Below are positions 45,912 through 56,400 of a stretch of DNA of 64,000 nucleotides, piece after piece (position 1 is the stretch's first letter; each line of letters starts with the position of its first letter). A program made the translations under genes and the position numbers. This DNA comes from Thioalkalivibrio paradoxus. Lineage in GTDB: Bacteria > Pseudomonadota > Gammaproteobacteria > Ectothiorhodospirales > Ectothiorhodospiraceae. The stretch is taken from assembly GCA_011390565.1 (NCBI GenBank), contig JAABSC010000003.1:62001-126000 (forward strand). The letters run 5' to 3'. The notes below the pieces were generated by a model that saw nothing but the letters and a program-made list of their open reading frames with translations, was not told the origin of the DNA and did not search any database.

Positions 45912-47011
45912 GCGAAACGCACCCTGATCCGCCGCCCCAGATCCTTGGACAACGCCTGGCGCCATGAAAACCAGGCCCAGGCCGCCAACGGGATCAGGTG
46001 CACCCACCAGAGACCGAGCCAGATCGGCGTAATCCCGTCCGCGAGCCAGGACTTGCCCAGGATCAGAAAGTTCGCGTAGGCGACATAGACGAGAATGGCC
46101 ACCGGAACCCGCGCGAAACGGCCGCTACGCGGGGGCATGAGACCCAGCGGCAGCACCGCGAGGGCGAGCATGAGGACCGACACCGGGAGCGCGATGCGCC
46201 ACTCGATTTCGGCGCGGAAAGGGGCCTGGTGACGCTGGGCCCAGAGCTCAGCCATCGGCAGTCCGTCCAGATTCCTGCGGGGTGGCGCCGCAGCCGGGTC
46301 CGGAACCGACATGCGCAGGCGTTCGAACTCGAGCAGCTGAAAGGCGCCTTCGCCAGGCACCCCGACATACCGGTGCCCCTCTTCCAGGACGAGGAAGCGC
46401 TCACCGCCCTCCACGGCCGCGAGACCCCGCTGAGCGACGGTCACTTCGGCTTTCCCGCCGTTCTCATCGTAGATGAACACGTTCAGGAGCATGTCGCGAT
46501 CCGGGCTGAAACTCTCCGCGAAGAAAACCTGCTGCCCCACCCTCGAACGCAGGAAACGACCCGGTGTGATCCCAACCAGATCCGAGCGCTGACCGGCCTG
46601 ATCGCGCAACTGATCCACCCAGTGTTCGATGCGGGGCACCACCGCCGACATCATGATGGCCAGCAGCAACGCCGCGGGCGCCGCCACCATGAAGATCGCC
46701 TTGTAGATACGCGCGAAGGAAACCCCGCCCGCCTGCATCGCGATCAGTTCGCTGTCGCGCTGCAAACGGCCGAGCACGAACAGGAACGCGAGAAAAAGCG
46801 CCACCGGCCAGAACAGCAGCAACGCCCGGAAGGACCCCAGGGCCACCAGCGTCGGCAGGATATCGATGGGAATCTTCCCCTCGGCCACGTCGCCCAGGGT
46901 ACGGCCGAGTACGCCGCCGATGATGACCAGCAACATCAACGCGGTGACGGCGCCCTGGGACACCACGAATTCGCGCGCGAGAAACCGCTCGATCACGTTC
47001 GGACGGATCAT
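45908..47011 (-). CDS. lptF: Lipopolysaccharide export permease LptF
   Basis: A 367-residue protein of the same family with six helices. It begins MIRPNVIERFLAREFV and has the coupling-helix motif QRDSELIAMQAGGVSF. The large periplasmic part lies at about 130-260. It pairs with LptG to extract LPS from the inner membrane with LptB energy. It is divergent from pepA, the classic gammaproteobacterial arrangement. Confidence 0.96.
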   Translation of the reverse strand: MIRPNVIERFLAREFVVSQGAVTALMLLVIIGGVLGRTLGDVAEGKIPIDILPTLVALGSFRALLLFWPVALFLAFLFVLGRLQRDSELIAMQAGGVSFARIYKAIFMVAAPAALLLAIMMSAVVPRIEHWVDQLRDQAGQRSDLVGITPGRFLRSRVGQQVFFAESFSPDRDMLLNVFIYDENGGKAEVTVAQRGLAAVEGGERFLVLEEGHRYVGVPGEGAFQLLEFERLRMSVPDPAAAPPRRNLDGLPMAELWAQRHQAPFRAEIEWRIALPVSVLMLALAVLPLGLMPPRSGRFARVPVAILVYVAYANFLILGKSWLADGITPIWLGLWWVHLIPLAAWAWFSWRQALSKDLGRRIRVRFA

Positions 47012-47140
47012 CGGGCCGGTCGCCGGAATGCGCCCGGTCGGCGCCGCGAAATCATCACGCCCCGGTGCGTCATCTTGGTGGCTTCGTCATGCACGCTGCT
47101 AAGATTACCGATCATTTCTCTTCCCGTCCCGGGGGCCCCA

Positions 47141-48631
47141 ATGAAATTCTCGGTTACCGCCGTTCCAATCTCCCAATCCAAGGCCCGATTGCGCGTCGTG
47201 GGGATCTTCCGCAAGCGCAAGCTCAGCGCAGCGGCCGCGAGCCTCGACGAAGCCCTGGACGGTGCGTTGTCCAGCACCCTGAAGGCGGGGGAATCCGACG
47301 GCGATGCCGACAGTACCCTGCTCATCCCGGCAGCTGCGAAGGGCATGCCCGGCACCGTGCTGCTGGGCCTGGGCCCACGCAAGGAATACAACGCGAAGCG
47401 TGCGCGCAAGGCCTGCCGGGCGATCGCCAGGGTGCTGACCGAACGGCCGGGCGATTCGGCCGCGCTTGCGATCGCGGAACTGGTTCCCCCGGACCACGAT
47501 CCGGGCTGGCTGGTGCACACCCTGGTAGCCGCGCTCGGCGACGCGGCCTATCGCTTCAACCACTACAAGGGCAAGGAAGAGGTGCCGCCGGTCCGCCTGC
47601 AGCACATCGACCTGCATGTGAACGAAGATCAACTCGAGGACGCCCGACAGGCCTGTCTCGAGTCCGAGGCGATACTGGCCGGTTCGAACCATGCGCGGGA
47701 TCTCGGCAACACGCCGCCGAACGACCTGTATCCGGAGGCCCTGGCCGAATCGGCACTGGATCTGGCGAAGCAGTACCGCAAGCTCAAGGCCACCGTTCTG
47801 GACGAAAAGGCGCTCGAGGAACTCGGCGCGAACGCGATCCTGGCCGTCGGACGCGGTTCCGAACGCCCGCCGCGCCTGGTGGCGCTGGACTATCGAGGCG
47901 CGGGCAAGGACGAGGCCCCGATCGTACTGGTCGGCAAGGGAATCACCTTCGACACGGGCGGCATCTCGCTCAAGCCCGGCGAGGCCATGGACGAGATGAA
48001 ATACGACATGTGCGGCGCCGCCACCGTGCTCGGCGTGATGAAGGCCGTGGCGGAACTGAAGCTTCGGCTCAACGTGGTCGGCGTGGTCACCAGTGCCGAG
48101 AACATGCCCGACGGGCGCGCCTCGCGCCCGGGAGACATCATCAAGACACTCTCCGGCCAGACCGTCGAAATCCTGAACACCGACGCCGAAGGCCGGCTGG
48201 TTCTCTGTGACGCCCTGACCTGGGTCGAGCGGTTCAAGCCCAGGGCGGTGATCGACATCGCCACCCTCACCGGCGCCTGCATCATCGCGCTGGGCCATCA
48301 GACCAGCGCGGTGCTCGGGAACGACGCCGACCTGATCGACGCGCTGAAAAAAGCCGGCACCGCAAGCCACGACCGCGCCTGGGAACTGCCCCTCTGGGAC
48401 GAATACCAGGAACAGCTGAAGAGCAATTTCGCCGACATGGCCAACATCGGCGGGCGCCCCGCGGGCACCATCACCGCGGCCTGCTTCCTCGCCCGTTATG
48501 CCGAGAACTATCCCTGGGCCCACCTGGACATCGCCGGCGTGGCCTGGAAGAGCGGCAAGGAGAAAGGCGCCACCGGGCGGCCGGTTCCACTCCTGATGCG
48601 CTACCTGCTCGACCAGGCGGCCGCGAAGTAA
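47141..48631 (+). CDS. pepA: Leucyl aminopeptidase (M17)
   Basis: A 496-residue protein of normal length. The di-metal catalytic region is intact: VGKGITFDTGGISLKPGEAM, MKYDMCGAATVLGVM, ENMPDGRASRPGDI and the signature NTDAEGRLVL. It removes N-terminal residues from peptides; homologues in some bacteria also bind DNA. It starts at 47141 and leads a run into holC, 7 bp downstream. Confidence 0.97.
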   Translation: MKFSVTAVPISQSKARLRVVGIFRKRKLSAAAASLDEALDGALSSTLKAGESDGDADSTLLIPAAAKGMPGTVLLGLGPRKEYNAKRARKACRAIARVLTERPGDSAALAIAELVPPDHDPGWLVHTLVAALGDAAYRFNHYKGKEEVPPVRLQHIDLHVNEDQLEDARQACLESEAILAGSNHARDLGNTPPNDLYPEALAESALDLAKQYRKLKATVLDEKALEELGANAILAVGRGSERPPRLVALDYRGAGKDEAPIVLVGKGITFDTGGISLKPGEAMDEMKYDMCGAATVLGVMKAVAELKLRLNVVGVVTSAENMPDGRASRPGDIIKTLSGQTVEILNTDAEGRLVLCDALTWVERFKPRAVIDIATLTGACIIALGHQTSAVLGNDADLIDALKKAGTASHDRAWELPLWDEYQEQLKSNFADMANIGGRPAGTITAACFLARYAENYPWAHLDIAGVAWKSGKEKGATGRPVPLLMRYLLDQAAAK

Positions 48632-48638
48632 CGGCCCC

Positions 48639-49064
48639 ATGACGCGGGTCGACTTCTACCTGCTGGCCGCACGCGAGGAACGCGCGCGCCGGCTGTTCGC
48701 CTGCCGTCTGGCGCGCAAGGCCTTCAGTCTGGGGCACCGCGTGCACATCCACACACCCGATGTCGAGACCACGCGGGATCTCGACGCGCTCCTGTGGACC
48801 TTCGAGGGCACATCCTTCCTGCCCCACGGCACCGACGTCAACGACCCGGACAGTCCCGTGACCGTGCACGCGTCCCATACACCCGAAGATCGCTGTGACG
48901 TCCTGATCAACCTGGCGCCGTCGATCCCCGAATATTTCGGACGCTTCGAGCGCATCGCGGAAGTCGTGGGCGCCGGCGACGCCGAGCGGGCGGCCGGGCG
49001 GGAGCGGTACCGTTTCTTCAAGGAACGCGGCTATCCGCTGCAGCATCACGATATCGGCGACTGA
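48639..49064 (+). CDS. holC: DNA polymerase III subunit chi
   Basis: A 141-residue protein matching HolC: VDFYLLAAREERARRLFACR at the N-terminus, then VHIHTPDVETTRDLDALLWT and SFLPHGTD. Chi links the clamp loader to SSB. It follows pepA by 7 bp. In many relatives valS comes next; here the guanidine region separates them by about 10.5 kb. Confidence 0.95.
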   Translation: MTRVDFYLLAAREERARRLFACRLARKAFSLGHRVHIHTPDVETTRDLDALLWTFEGTSFLPHGTDVNDPDSPVTVHASHTPEDRCDVLINLAPSIPEYFGRFERIAEVVGAGDAERAAGRERYRFFKERGYPLQHHDIGD

Positions 49065-49098
49065 CCCGTCCGCTACGTGGTCCGATCCTGGAGCCCCC

Positions 49099-49824
49099 AT
49101 GAAGATCGCCATCCTGCAGCACATGCCCCACGAGGACCCCGGTGCACTGACCGAATGGATCCGCTCCCGGGCACATCGCGCCGAGACGTGGTCGCTGTAC
49201 GCGAATCCGGCGCTGCCCGCCCCCGACGAATTCGACGGCCTGATCGTGCTGGGCGGCGGCATGAGCGTGCACGACGGCGAACGGCACGCCTGGCTTGCGC
49301 CGGAACGCGCGCTGATCCGCACCGCGCTGGCAGCCGGAAAGCGGGTGGTCGGCATCTGCCTGGGCGCCCAGCAGCTCGCACATGCGCTGGGTGCGGACGT
49401 GGTGCCCAACGCGGAACGCGAAGTGGGCTTCTGGCCCATCCGGCGCGTCGGCGAGGCCTTGCCCCTGCCCACCGAAGTGCCCGCCTGCCACTGGCATGGC
49501 GAAACCTTCGAGCTTCCGATAGGCGCGCACCTGCTGGCGGAGAGCGAAGCCTGTCGAAACCAGGCGTTCGTGACCGACGACGGCTTCGGCCTCGGCCTGC
49601 AGTGCCACCTCGAAGCCACACCCGACTGGGTCGACGCCTGCTGCACGCACGATGCCGGCTACCTGGTCCCCGGCCCCTGGATGCAGGACGCCGCGCGGCT
49701 GCGCGCGGAGCGGAACGCCTACGGACCGATGCACGCCGCCCTGTTCGACCTTCTCGATGCCTTCTTCGCCGCAGCCCGCCAGGAGCGTCGTGGGATCGCG
49801 ATCACGACGGACGCACCGGGTTGA
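49099..49824 (+). CDS. Class I glutamine amidotransferase-like protein
   Basis: A 241-residue GATase-1 fold protein. The catalytic triad is visible as C87 in VVGICLGAQQLAHALGAD and H170/E172 in LQCHLEATPDW. It is the stand-alone type related to the GMP synthase glutaminase (GuaA-like), acting on an unknown substrate. It begins 34 bp after holC and about 100 bp before purT, so a purine link is possible but unproven. Confidence 0.88.
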   Translation: MKIAILQHMPHEDPGALTEWIRSRAHRAETWSLYANPALPAPDEFDGLIVLGGGMSVHDGERHAWLAPERALIRTALAAGKRVVGICLGAQQLAHALGADVVPNAEREVGFWPIRRVGEALPLPTEVPACHWHGETFELPIGAHLLAESEACRNQAFVTDDGFGLGLQCHLEATPDWVDACCTHDAGYLVPGPWMQDAARLRAERNAYGPMHAALFDLLDAFFAAARQERRGIAITTDAPG

Positions 49825-49926
49825 AGGCGTGAGACGCCCGCAGACCTCGCCTTTGCACCCGACCACCCGCGCTCCGGAATCTCGTTCGGCTATGATGAGC
49901 GCCCTGCTTCCAACCCGGTTCTGCCC

Positions 49927-51117
49927 ATGATGCTCGGATCCCCTGGCGCCCCGGGCGCCACTCGCCTGATGCTGCTTGGTTCGGGAGAACTGGGCAAGGA
50001 AGTCGCCATCGAGGCGCAGCGTTTCGGCGTCGAGGTCATCGCCGTCGATCGCTACGCGGGCGCGCCCGCAATGCAGGTGGCCCATCGCAGCCACGTGATC
50101 AACATGCTCGACGGGCAGGCCCTGGCCGCGCTGGTCGCTCAGGAGAATCCGACGCTGATCGTGCCCGAGATCGAAGCGATCGCGACGGCCACACTCGTCG
50201 AACTCGAACGTCAGGGACGATGCGTGATTCCCACCGCCCGCGCGGCGCACCTGACGATGAACCGCGAGGGGATCCGCCGTCTGGCCGCGGAAGAGCTGGC
50301 CTTGCCCACCTCGCCCTATCGCTTCGCCGATGACGAGGCCGGCTACCTCGAGGCCGTGGCGCAGATCGGGCTCCCCTGCGTGGTCAAACCCGTCATGAGT
50401 TCTTCCGGCAAGGGCCAGAGCCTCGTGCGCGACGAAGCCGGGATCCTGCTCGCCTGGAATGACGCCCAGCACGGCGGGCGCGCGGGATCGGGACGCGTCA
50501 TCGTCGAGGGTTTCGTCGATTTCGACTACGAGATCACGCTGTTGACGCTGCGCCACGGCGATCACACGAGCTTCTGTGCCCCGATCGGGCATCGTCAGGT
50601 CGATGGCGACTACCGCGAATCCTGGCAGCCGCATCCGATGACCGAGACCGCGCTGGCCCGGGCTCAGGACATCGCCCGGGCGGTGACCGGGAATCTCGGC
50701 GGCCGCGGCATTTTCGGCGTGGAACTGTTCGTGCGCGGCGAACAGGTCTGGTTCAGCGAAGTCTCGCCCCGCCCGCACGATACCGGCATGGTCACGCTGA
50801 TTTCGCAGGAGCTTTCGGAATTCGCACTGCACCTGCGCGCGATCCTGGATCTTCCGGTGCCCGAAATCCGGCTTCTGGGCCCTTCGGCCTCCGTCGCCCT
50901 GCTCGCCGAAGGACGCTCACGGGACATCGGCTTCGACGGTCTGGACGTGGCGCTCGTCGAACCCGACACGGCGCTGCGACTGTTCGGCAAGCCCGAGGTC
51001 TACGGCCGCCGGCGGGTGGGTGTCGCCCTCGCCCGCGGGGAGACGCTGGAACGGGCGCGCGAGAAGGCCCTGCGGGTCGCTCATGCTGTAAAGATCCATT
51101 TGCCACCGGCCCCCTGA
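49927..51117 (+). CDS. purT: Formate-dependent phosphoribosylglycinamide formyltransferase
   Basis: A 396-residue ATP-grasp enzyme of standard length. Motifs include [53 protein letters not shown] and [20 protein letters not shown]. It uses formate and ATP to formylate GAR in purine synthesis, a folate-independent alternative to PurN. The guanidine riboswitch begins about 230 bp beyond its stop. Confidence 0.97.
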   Translation: MMLGSPGAPGATRLMLLGSGELGKEVAIEAQRFGVEVIAVDRYAGAPAMQVAHRSHVINMLDGQALAALVAQENPTLIVPEIEAIATATLVELERQGRCVIPTARAAHLTMNREGIRRLAAEELALPTSPYRFADDEAGYLEAVAQIGLPCVVKPVMSSSGKGQSLVRDEAGILLAWNDAQHGGRAGSGRVIVEGFVDFDYEITLLTLRHGDHTSFCAPIGHRQVDGDYRESWQPHPMTETALARAQDIARAVTGNLGGRGIFGVELFVRGEQVWFSEVSPRPHDTGMVTLISQELSEFALHLRAILDLPVPEIRLLGPSASVALLAEGRSRDIGFDGLDVALVEPDTALRLFGKPEVYGRRRVGVALARGETLERAREKALRVAHAVKIHLPPAP

Positions 51118-51344
51118 CCGATCGCCAAGCTCGGTCCACGGCGTCGATTGCACCATCTCAGGGCACTCCATCGCCTCGTAAACGTGCATACGCTGAGATC
51201 GGCGTTCGAGGTCTGCACGGCGCGAACGGCAGGCCACTGAAATACCGGGATCTTCGGGAATGGCAAGAGTCTTGCTTCCTTTCTGGACAGGCATGGGAGG
51301 TTCGAGATCCGAGAGGATCCCTCCTCCTCACCGAGATATTGCAG

Positions 51345-51465
51345 CACCAATGGGTGACTAGGGTTCCGGTCCGCATGTCGCGGATGTCTGGTCCGAGAGT
51401 TGCCGACCTCCCCGGGTTCAACGGTTGGGGTTACACGGCGGGACAAAAGCCCGGGAGATGTGCGA
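51345..51465 (+). promoter_or_regulatory. Guanidine-I (ykkC) riboswitch
   Basis: The conserved blocks of the ykkC aptamer occur in order on the plus strand: CTAGGGTTCCG (51358-51368), CTGGTCCGAGAG (51388-51399) and ACGGCGGGACAAAAGCCCGG (51435-51454) followed by GAGA. This class senses guanidinium and turns on guanidine degradation and export genes. The outer boundaries are approximate. The terminal CGGGAGA (51452-51458) can alternatively pair with TCTCCCG at 51476-51482, a possible switching hairpin. No T-run follows, so control may be by another mechanism. Confidence 0.93.
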
Positions 51466-51521
51466 AAGCCGACGTTCTCCCGTGCCATGGCCTGACACCG
51501 GTAACCACAAGGGGATTCCTG

Positions 51522-51730
51522 ATGAGCCCGATTCGCCATGCCTTTCTTCGCTTTCCCGTGCGCCCTGCCGTCCGCGCCGCGCGGACCATCGTTGGCCCGG
51601 CGCGGGTCCGGACCCGTGCAAGCGTCAGGATCGCCTGCGGCACATCGTGCTGGAACGCGTGAACCCGCACCCGAAGTGCGTCGAGTTCATTACCATCGCG
51701 GGAGCGTCCGGGCACGGCAGGCCTTCTTGC
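51522..51730 (+). pseudogene. Decayed ABC transporter remnants (signal-peptide start and ATPase P-loop region)
   Basis: After a good ribosome site, AAGGGG, an ATG at 51522 opens a frame starting MSPIRHAFLRFPVRPAVRAA, which could be the first codons of a binding-protein gene, and ends at 51662. In another frame, 51635-51730 encodes HIVLERVNPHPKCVEFITI followed by AGASGHGRPS. This closely parallels the nitrate/taurine-type ABC ATPase pattern with GEFVTIVGASGCGKST, but the Walker lysine and threonine are lost. Guanidine clusters commonly carry such a transporter between the riboswitch and the enzymes. I infer an internal deletion scar. Confidence 0.5.
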
Positions 51731-51816
51731 TGTGGACGCTACGCTTTTCGCTCCCCCCATTGCACCCGGGTTTCCGGCGCGATCGGGGACTTCGTGAAGA
51801 CTGAGGAGAACGGATC

Positions 51817-52551
51817 ATGAACCAACCGGATACGACTCCGGAGGTGGTGCACCGGGACACGGTTCCCGGAGGCCGCTACTGGTCGATGGTGATCCGGCGC
51901 GGCTACACGCTGCGCCTGGTCGACCGCGACGGGAAGGCCAATGTCTCGATGCTGCTGTACAACCCGCAGAACCTGCTCGAGCGCTACAACATGGCCGACA
52001 CGTTGAAGGGCCAGCACACCTCCAAGCTGACCCGCGGCAACATGCTGTACTCGGACATGGGCCGCGTGATGCTGTCGATCGTCGAGGACACGGCCGGCTG
52101 GCACGACACCATCGGCGGCATCACCCGCGATGCCGACATCGTGCGCAAGTACGGCGAGCACCGCTACCAGCAGGTCCGCAACGACTTCTACCGCAGCGGC
52201 CGCGAGCTGTTCCTGATCGAACTGGCCAAGTGGGGCCTGGGCAAGCGCGACCTGGTCGCCAACCTGAACTTCTTCAGCAAGGTCTACGCCGGGGCGGACG
52301 GGATCCTGCACTTCGACGCCGATCACGGCCAACCCGGCGCTTACGTCGACCTGCGCGCGGAGATGGACACGCTGGTGGTGCTGAACACCGCGCCGCACCC
52401 GATGGATCCGGCGCCGGCCTACGCGCCGGGGGCCGTGGACCTGATGATCTACCGCTCACCGCCCGTGGCCGACGACGACGTGTGCGTGAATTTCCGTCCC
52501 GAGAACGCGCGCGCCTTTGCCAACACCGCGATCCATAACTGCCAGGGGTGA
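51817..52551 (+). CDS. cgdA: Carboxyguanidine deiminase subunit (UAAP1, DUF1989)
   Basis: A 244-residue DUF1989 protein of the urea amidolyase-associated type 1. Typical text includes [40 protein letters not shown] and [20 protein letters not shown]. Family knowledge assigns the UAAP pair to CgdAB, which converts carboxyguanidine to allophanate and ammonia; the A/B lettering here simply follows gene order. The ATG at 51817 has GGAGAA nine bases upstream. It is the first intact gene after the riboswitch and lies 4 bp before its partner. Confidence 0.88.
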   Translation: MNQPDTTPEVVHRDTVPGGRYWSMVIRRGYTLRLVDRDGKANVSMLLYNPQNLLERYNMADTLKGQHTSKLTRGNMLYSDMGRVMLSIVEDTAGWHDTIGGITRDADIVRKYGEHRYQQVRNDFYRSGRELFLIELAKWGLGKRDLVANLNFFSKVYAGADGILHFDADHGQPGAYVDLRAEMDTLVVLNTAPHPMDPAPAYAPGAVDLMIYRSPPVADDDVCVNFRPENARAFANTAIHNCQG

Positions 52552-52555
52552 GGAG

Positions 52556-53215
52556 ATGAGTGGAATCAATCTTGTTGAAAGCCCGCTGGACCCGGCCGAC
52601 GCCGTGTACCGGGAGGTCGTTCCGGCCGGGGAGCCCTGGCTGAAGGCCCTGCGCAAGGGGCAGACCCTGCGCATCCTCGATCTCGAGGGCAACCAGGCGG
52701 TGGACACACTCTTTTACAGCCTGGAACACCCCACCGTGGAGCGCTACAGCGCGATCGACACCGTGCAGGCGCAGGGCAACGTGTACCTGACCACGGGCAC
52801 GAAGCTGATGTCGAACGAGGGCAACGTGATGCTGACCATCACCGCCGACACCTGCGGCCGCCACGACACGCTCGGAGGCGCCTGCGCGGCGGAGTCGAAC
52901 CAGGTGCGTTACGGCCTCGAGAAGAAGCCGATGCACTCCTGCCGCGACAGCTTCCTGCGCGCGCTGGCCGACAGCGACTATGGTCTCGGCAAGCGCGACC
53001 TGGCGAGCAACATCAATTTCTTCATGAACGTGCCCCTGACCCCCGAAGGCGGCCTGACCTTCGAGGACGGCATCTCCGATGCCGGCAAGTACGTGGAGAT
53101 GCGCGCCGAGATGGACGTGCTGGTGCTGGTCTCGAACTGCCCGCAGCTGAACAACCCCTGCAACGCCTACAACCCGACGCCCGTCGAGATGATCATCTGG
53201 GATCCGTCGGAGTAA
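52556..53215 (+). CDS. cgdB: Carboxyguanidine deiminase subunit (UAAP2, DUF1989)
   Basis: A 219-residue paralogue of the preceding protein, of the UAAP2 type. It has [60 protein letters not shown] and CRDSFLRAL; the Cys/His-rich centre suggests metal binding. It should form a heteromer with UAAP1. The start at 52556 is set by the ATG just after the upstream stop, with AGGGG seven bases before it. A palindromic repeat separates it from the carboxylase gene. Confidence 0.88.
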   Translation: MSGINLVESPLDPADAVYREVVPAGEPWLKALRKGQTLRILDLEGNQAVDTLFYSLEHPTVERYSAIDTVQAQGNVYLTTGTKLMSNEGNVMLTITADTCGRHDTLGGACAAESNQVRYGLEKKPMHSCRDSFLRALADSDYGLGKRDLASNINFFMNVPLTPEGGLTFEDGISDAGKYVEMRAEMDVLVLVSNCPQLNNPCNAYNPTPVEMIIWDPSE

Positions 53216-53219
53216 ACAC

Positions 53220-53297
53220 AGCCACGGAAGGACACGGAAACCACGGAAGAAAACGCATTCAACTCTTTTTCGGTGTCTGTCCGTGCTTTCCGTGGCT
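53220..53297 (+). repeat. Palindromic CCACGGAA-type element, copy 2
   Basis: A 78-bp imperfect palindrome with outer arms AGCCACGGAA and TTCCGTGGCT. It starts 5 bp after the cgdB-type stop and lies inside the guanidine operon, so it would be transcribed and fold as a long hairpin between two enzyme genes. Confidence 0.85.
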
Positions 53298-53458
53298 CGT
53301 CTTTTCATTTTCAGGGTGGTCGCTGGCCATGAGAATTCGTGAGGGCGACACATCCGCCACGAAGGCGGCAACGCCGGGGACGACCCCGGCGGCACGTGTT
53401 CACCGCGGGACGGCCCGCGGACCCTGAGGCCGAAGGCCCTGCCGGGAGCAGTATCGAG

Positions 53459-56400
53459 ATGTTCGACAAGGTATTGATCGCGAACCGCGGCGCCATTGCA
53501 TGCCGCATCATCCGCACGTTGAAGCGGATGGGCATCGGCTCGGTGGCCGTGTATTCCGAGGCGGACCGCCACTCGCTGCACGTGCGCGAGGCGGACGAGG
53601 CCGTCCTGATCGGCCCGGCGCCTCCCGCGCAGTCCTATCTCGACGGTGAACACATCCTGCGGGTGGCGCGGGAAACCGGCGCGGGAGCGATCCACCCGGG
53701 ATACGGGTTCCTGTCCGAGAACGCGGACTTTGCGCAGCGCTGCGAGGCGGCCGGCATCGCCTTCGCCGGCCCGACGCCGCAGCAGATCCGCGACTTCGGA
53801 CTGAAACACCGCGCCCGCGAACTCGCCCGCGCCGCCGGCCTGCCGATGCTGCCGGGCACGGAGCTGCTGGACCATCCCGACCATGCCGTTGCCGAAGCCG
53901 ACCGGATCGGCTTCCCGGTCATGCTCAAGAGCACCGCCGGCGGTGGCGGCATCGGCATGCAGCTCTGCCGCGACGAGGCCGGCCTGCGCGAGGCCTGGGA
54001 CTCGGTACTGCGCCTGGCGCAGAACAACTTCGCGAATGCCGGCGTGTTCCTGGAGAAGTACGTCGAGCACGCACGTCATATCGAGGTGCAGATCTTCGGC
54101 GACGGCCATGGCGAAGTGATCGCACTGGGCGAACGCGACTGTTCACTGCAACGGCGCAACCAGAAGGTGGTCGAGGAGGCGCCTGCACCCAACCTCCCCG
54201 AAGCCGCCCGAGCCCGTCTTCTGGCCGATTCCGAGGCCCTGGGCAAACGGGTCGGCTACCGGGGCGCGGGTACGGTCGAATACCTCTACGACGCCGAGAC
54301 CGGCGCATTCTATTTCCTCGAGGTGAACACCCGGCTGCAGGTCGAGCACGGCGTAACCGAAGAGGTCACCGGCGTCGATCTCGTCGAGTGGATGCTGCTG
54401 GCGGCGGCCGGCGAACTGCCCCCCCTGGAGACCCTGCGCCCGGGGCCCGCGCGGGGCCACGCCATCCAGGCGCGGATCTATGCCGAGGATCCGGGCAAGC
54501 ACTTCCAGCCCTCCGCCGGCCTGCTGACCGAGGCCCGGTTCCCGGACGACGTGCGGGTGGACACCTGGGTCGAGCGCGGCAGCGAGATCTCGCCCTTCTA
54601 CGATCCCATGATCGCCAAGCTGATCGTGCATGCAGACGACCGCGAGGCCGCCTGCGCCCGCCTGCAGGCGGCATTGGCGGCCACCGACCTGCAGGGCCTG
54701 GAGACCAACCTGCGCTACCTGCGGCAGGTGGCCATGGACCCGGTATTCCTGCGCGGGGAGCAGACCACCCGAACGCTCGGAAGCTTCCGCTACCATGCCG
54801 ACAGTATCGACGTGCTGGATCCCGGCACCCAGACGACGCTGCAGGACTGGCCGGGCCGCGCAGGCTACTGGGATATCGGCGTACCCCCTTCGGGTCCGAT
54901 GGACAGCCTCGCGTTCCGCCTCGGGAACCGTCTCCTCGGCAACCCGCAGCACGCCGCCGGGCTGGAACTGACGGTCACCGGCCCGACGCTGCGCTTCAAC
55001 ACCGACACCGTGATTGCGCTGACCGGGGCCCGGATGACGGCACATCTCGACGGCGAGACCCTGCCGCATTGGGCCGCCGTTCCCGTGCGGCGCGGCCAGG
55101 TGCTCGAGATGGGCAACATCCAGGGCGCGGGGGTGCGCAGTTACCTGCTGGTGCGCGGAGGACTGGCAGCACCCCGGGTAATGGGCAGCCGTGCGACCTT
55201 CACGCTCGGCCGCATCGGCGGCCACGGCGGGCGTGTGCTGCGGCCCGGCGACGTGCTGCACCTGGCCGGCGAAGCGGCGGAACCGCCCGCAACACTGGCC
55301 CCGGGGGCGGTGCCCGAGTACGGCCACCACTGGCGGCTGCGCGTGCTGTACGGCCCGCACGGCGCACCGGACTTCTTCACGCCGGCGGACATCGAGACCT
55401 TCTTCGCGACGGACTGGGAGGTGCACTACAACTCCAGCCGCACCGGCGTGCGACTGATCGGGCCGCGCCCGCAGTGGGCCCGGTCCGACGGCGGCGAGGC
55501 CGGGCTGCATCCCTCGAACATTCACGACAATGCCTACGCGGTCGGTACCGTGGACTTTACCGGCGACATGCCCGTGATCCTCGGCCCCGACGGCCCCAGC
55601 CTCGGTGGCTTCGTCTGCCCGGCGACGGTGATCGAGGCGGACCTCTGGAAGCTGGGCCAGCTGCGGCCCGGCGATACCGTGCGTTTCGACGCCGTGAACC
55701 TCGACGACGCGCGCCGCCTGGCGGGGGAGCAGGACACCTGGGTCGCGAACCTGGCTGCGCTCTCCCCGGACGACGGCCCGGTGATCACGGCGCCGGCGGA
55801 CGTCGCCGCCTCGAGTGCGGTGATCCGGGAACGTCCGGTGGACCATCACCCCGTGGGCGTCGCCTATCGCCCTGCCGGAGACCGCTACCTGCTGGTCGAG
55901 TACGGTCCGATGGTGCTCGACCTCGCGCTGCGTTTCCGGGTGCAGGCGCTGCTGGACTGGCTGGCCGAGCAGAAGGTCCCGGGCATTCGGGAAATGACGC
56001 CCGGCGTGCGCAGTCTGCAGATCCATTACGAACCCCGGCAGCTGCCCCTTGCGCGGCTGCTGGACCTGCTGGAGCAAGCCGAGGCGGAGCTGAAGGATCT
56101 CTCCGAGGCCGAAATGCCCTCGCGCATCGTCCACCTGCCGCTCGCCTGGGACGACAGCCAGACGCAACTCGCCACACGCAAGTACATGCAGTCGGTGCGC
56201 CCCGACGCACCCTGGTGCCCGCGCAACATCGAGTTCATCCGCCGCATCAACGGGCTGGACAGTGAGGAGGCCGTCAAGCGCATCGTGTTTGAGGCCTCCT
56301 ACCTGGTGATGGGCCTGGGCGACGTGTACCTGTCCGCACCGGTCGCGACCCCGGTGGACCCGCGCCACCGACTGGTCACCACCAAGTACAACCCCGCACG

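Noticed and set aside
51425..51820. A 131-codon plus-strand frame as an intact gene between riboswitch and UAAP1
   Set aside because: It starts inside the riboswitch aptamer, has no ribosome site and only one short stretch resembles an ABC ATPase with a broken P-loop. It is better explained as a remnant.
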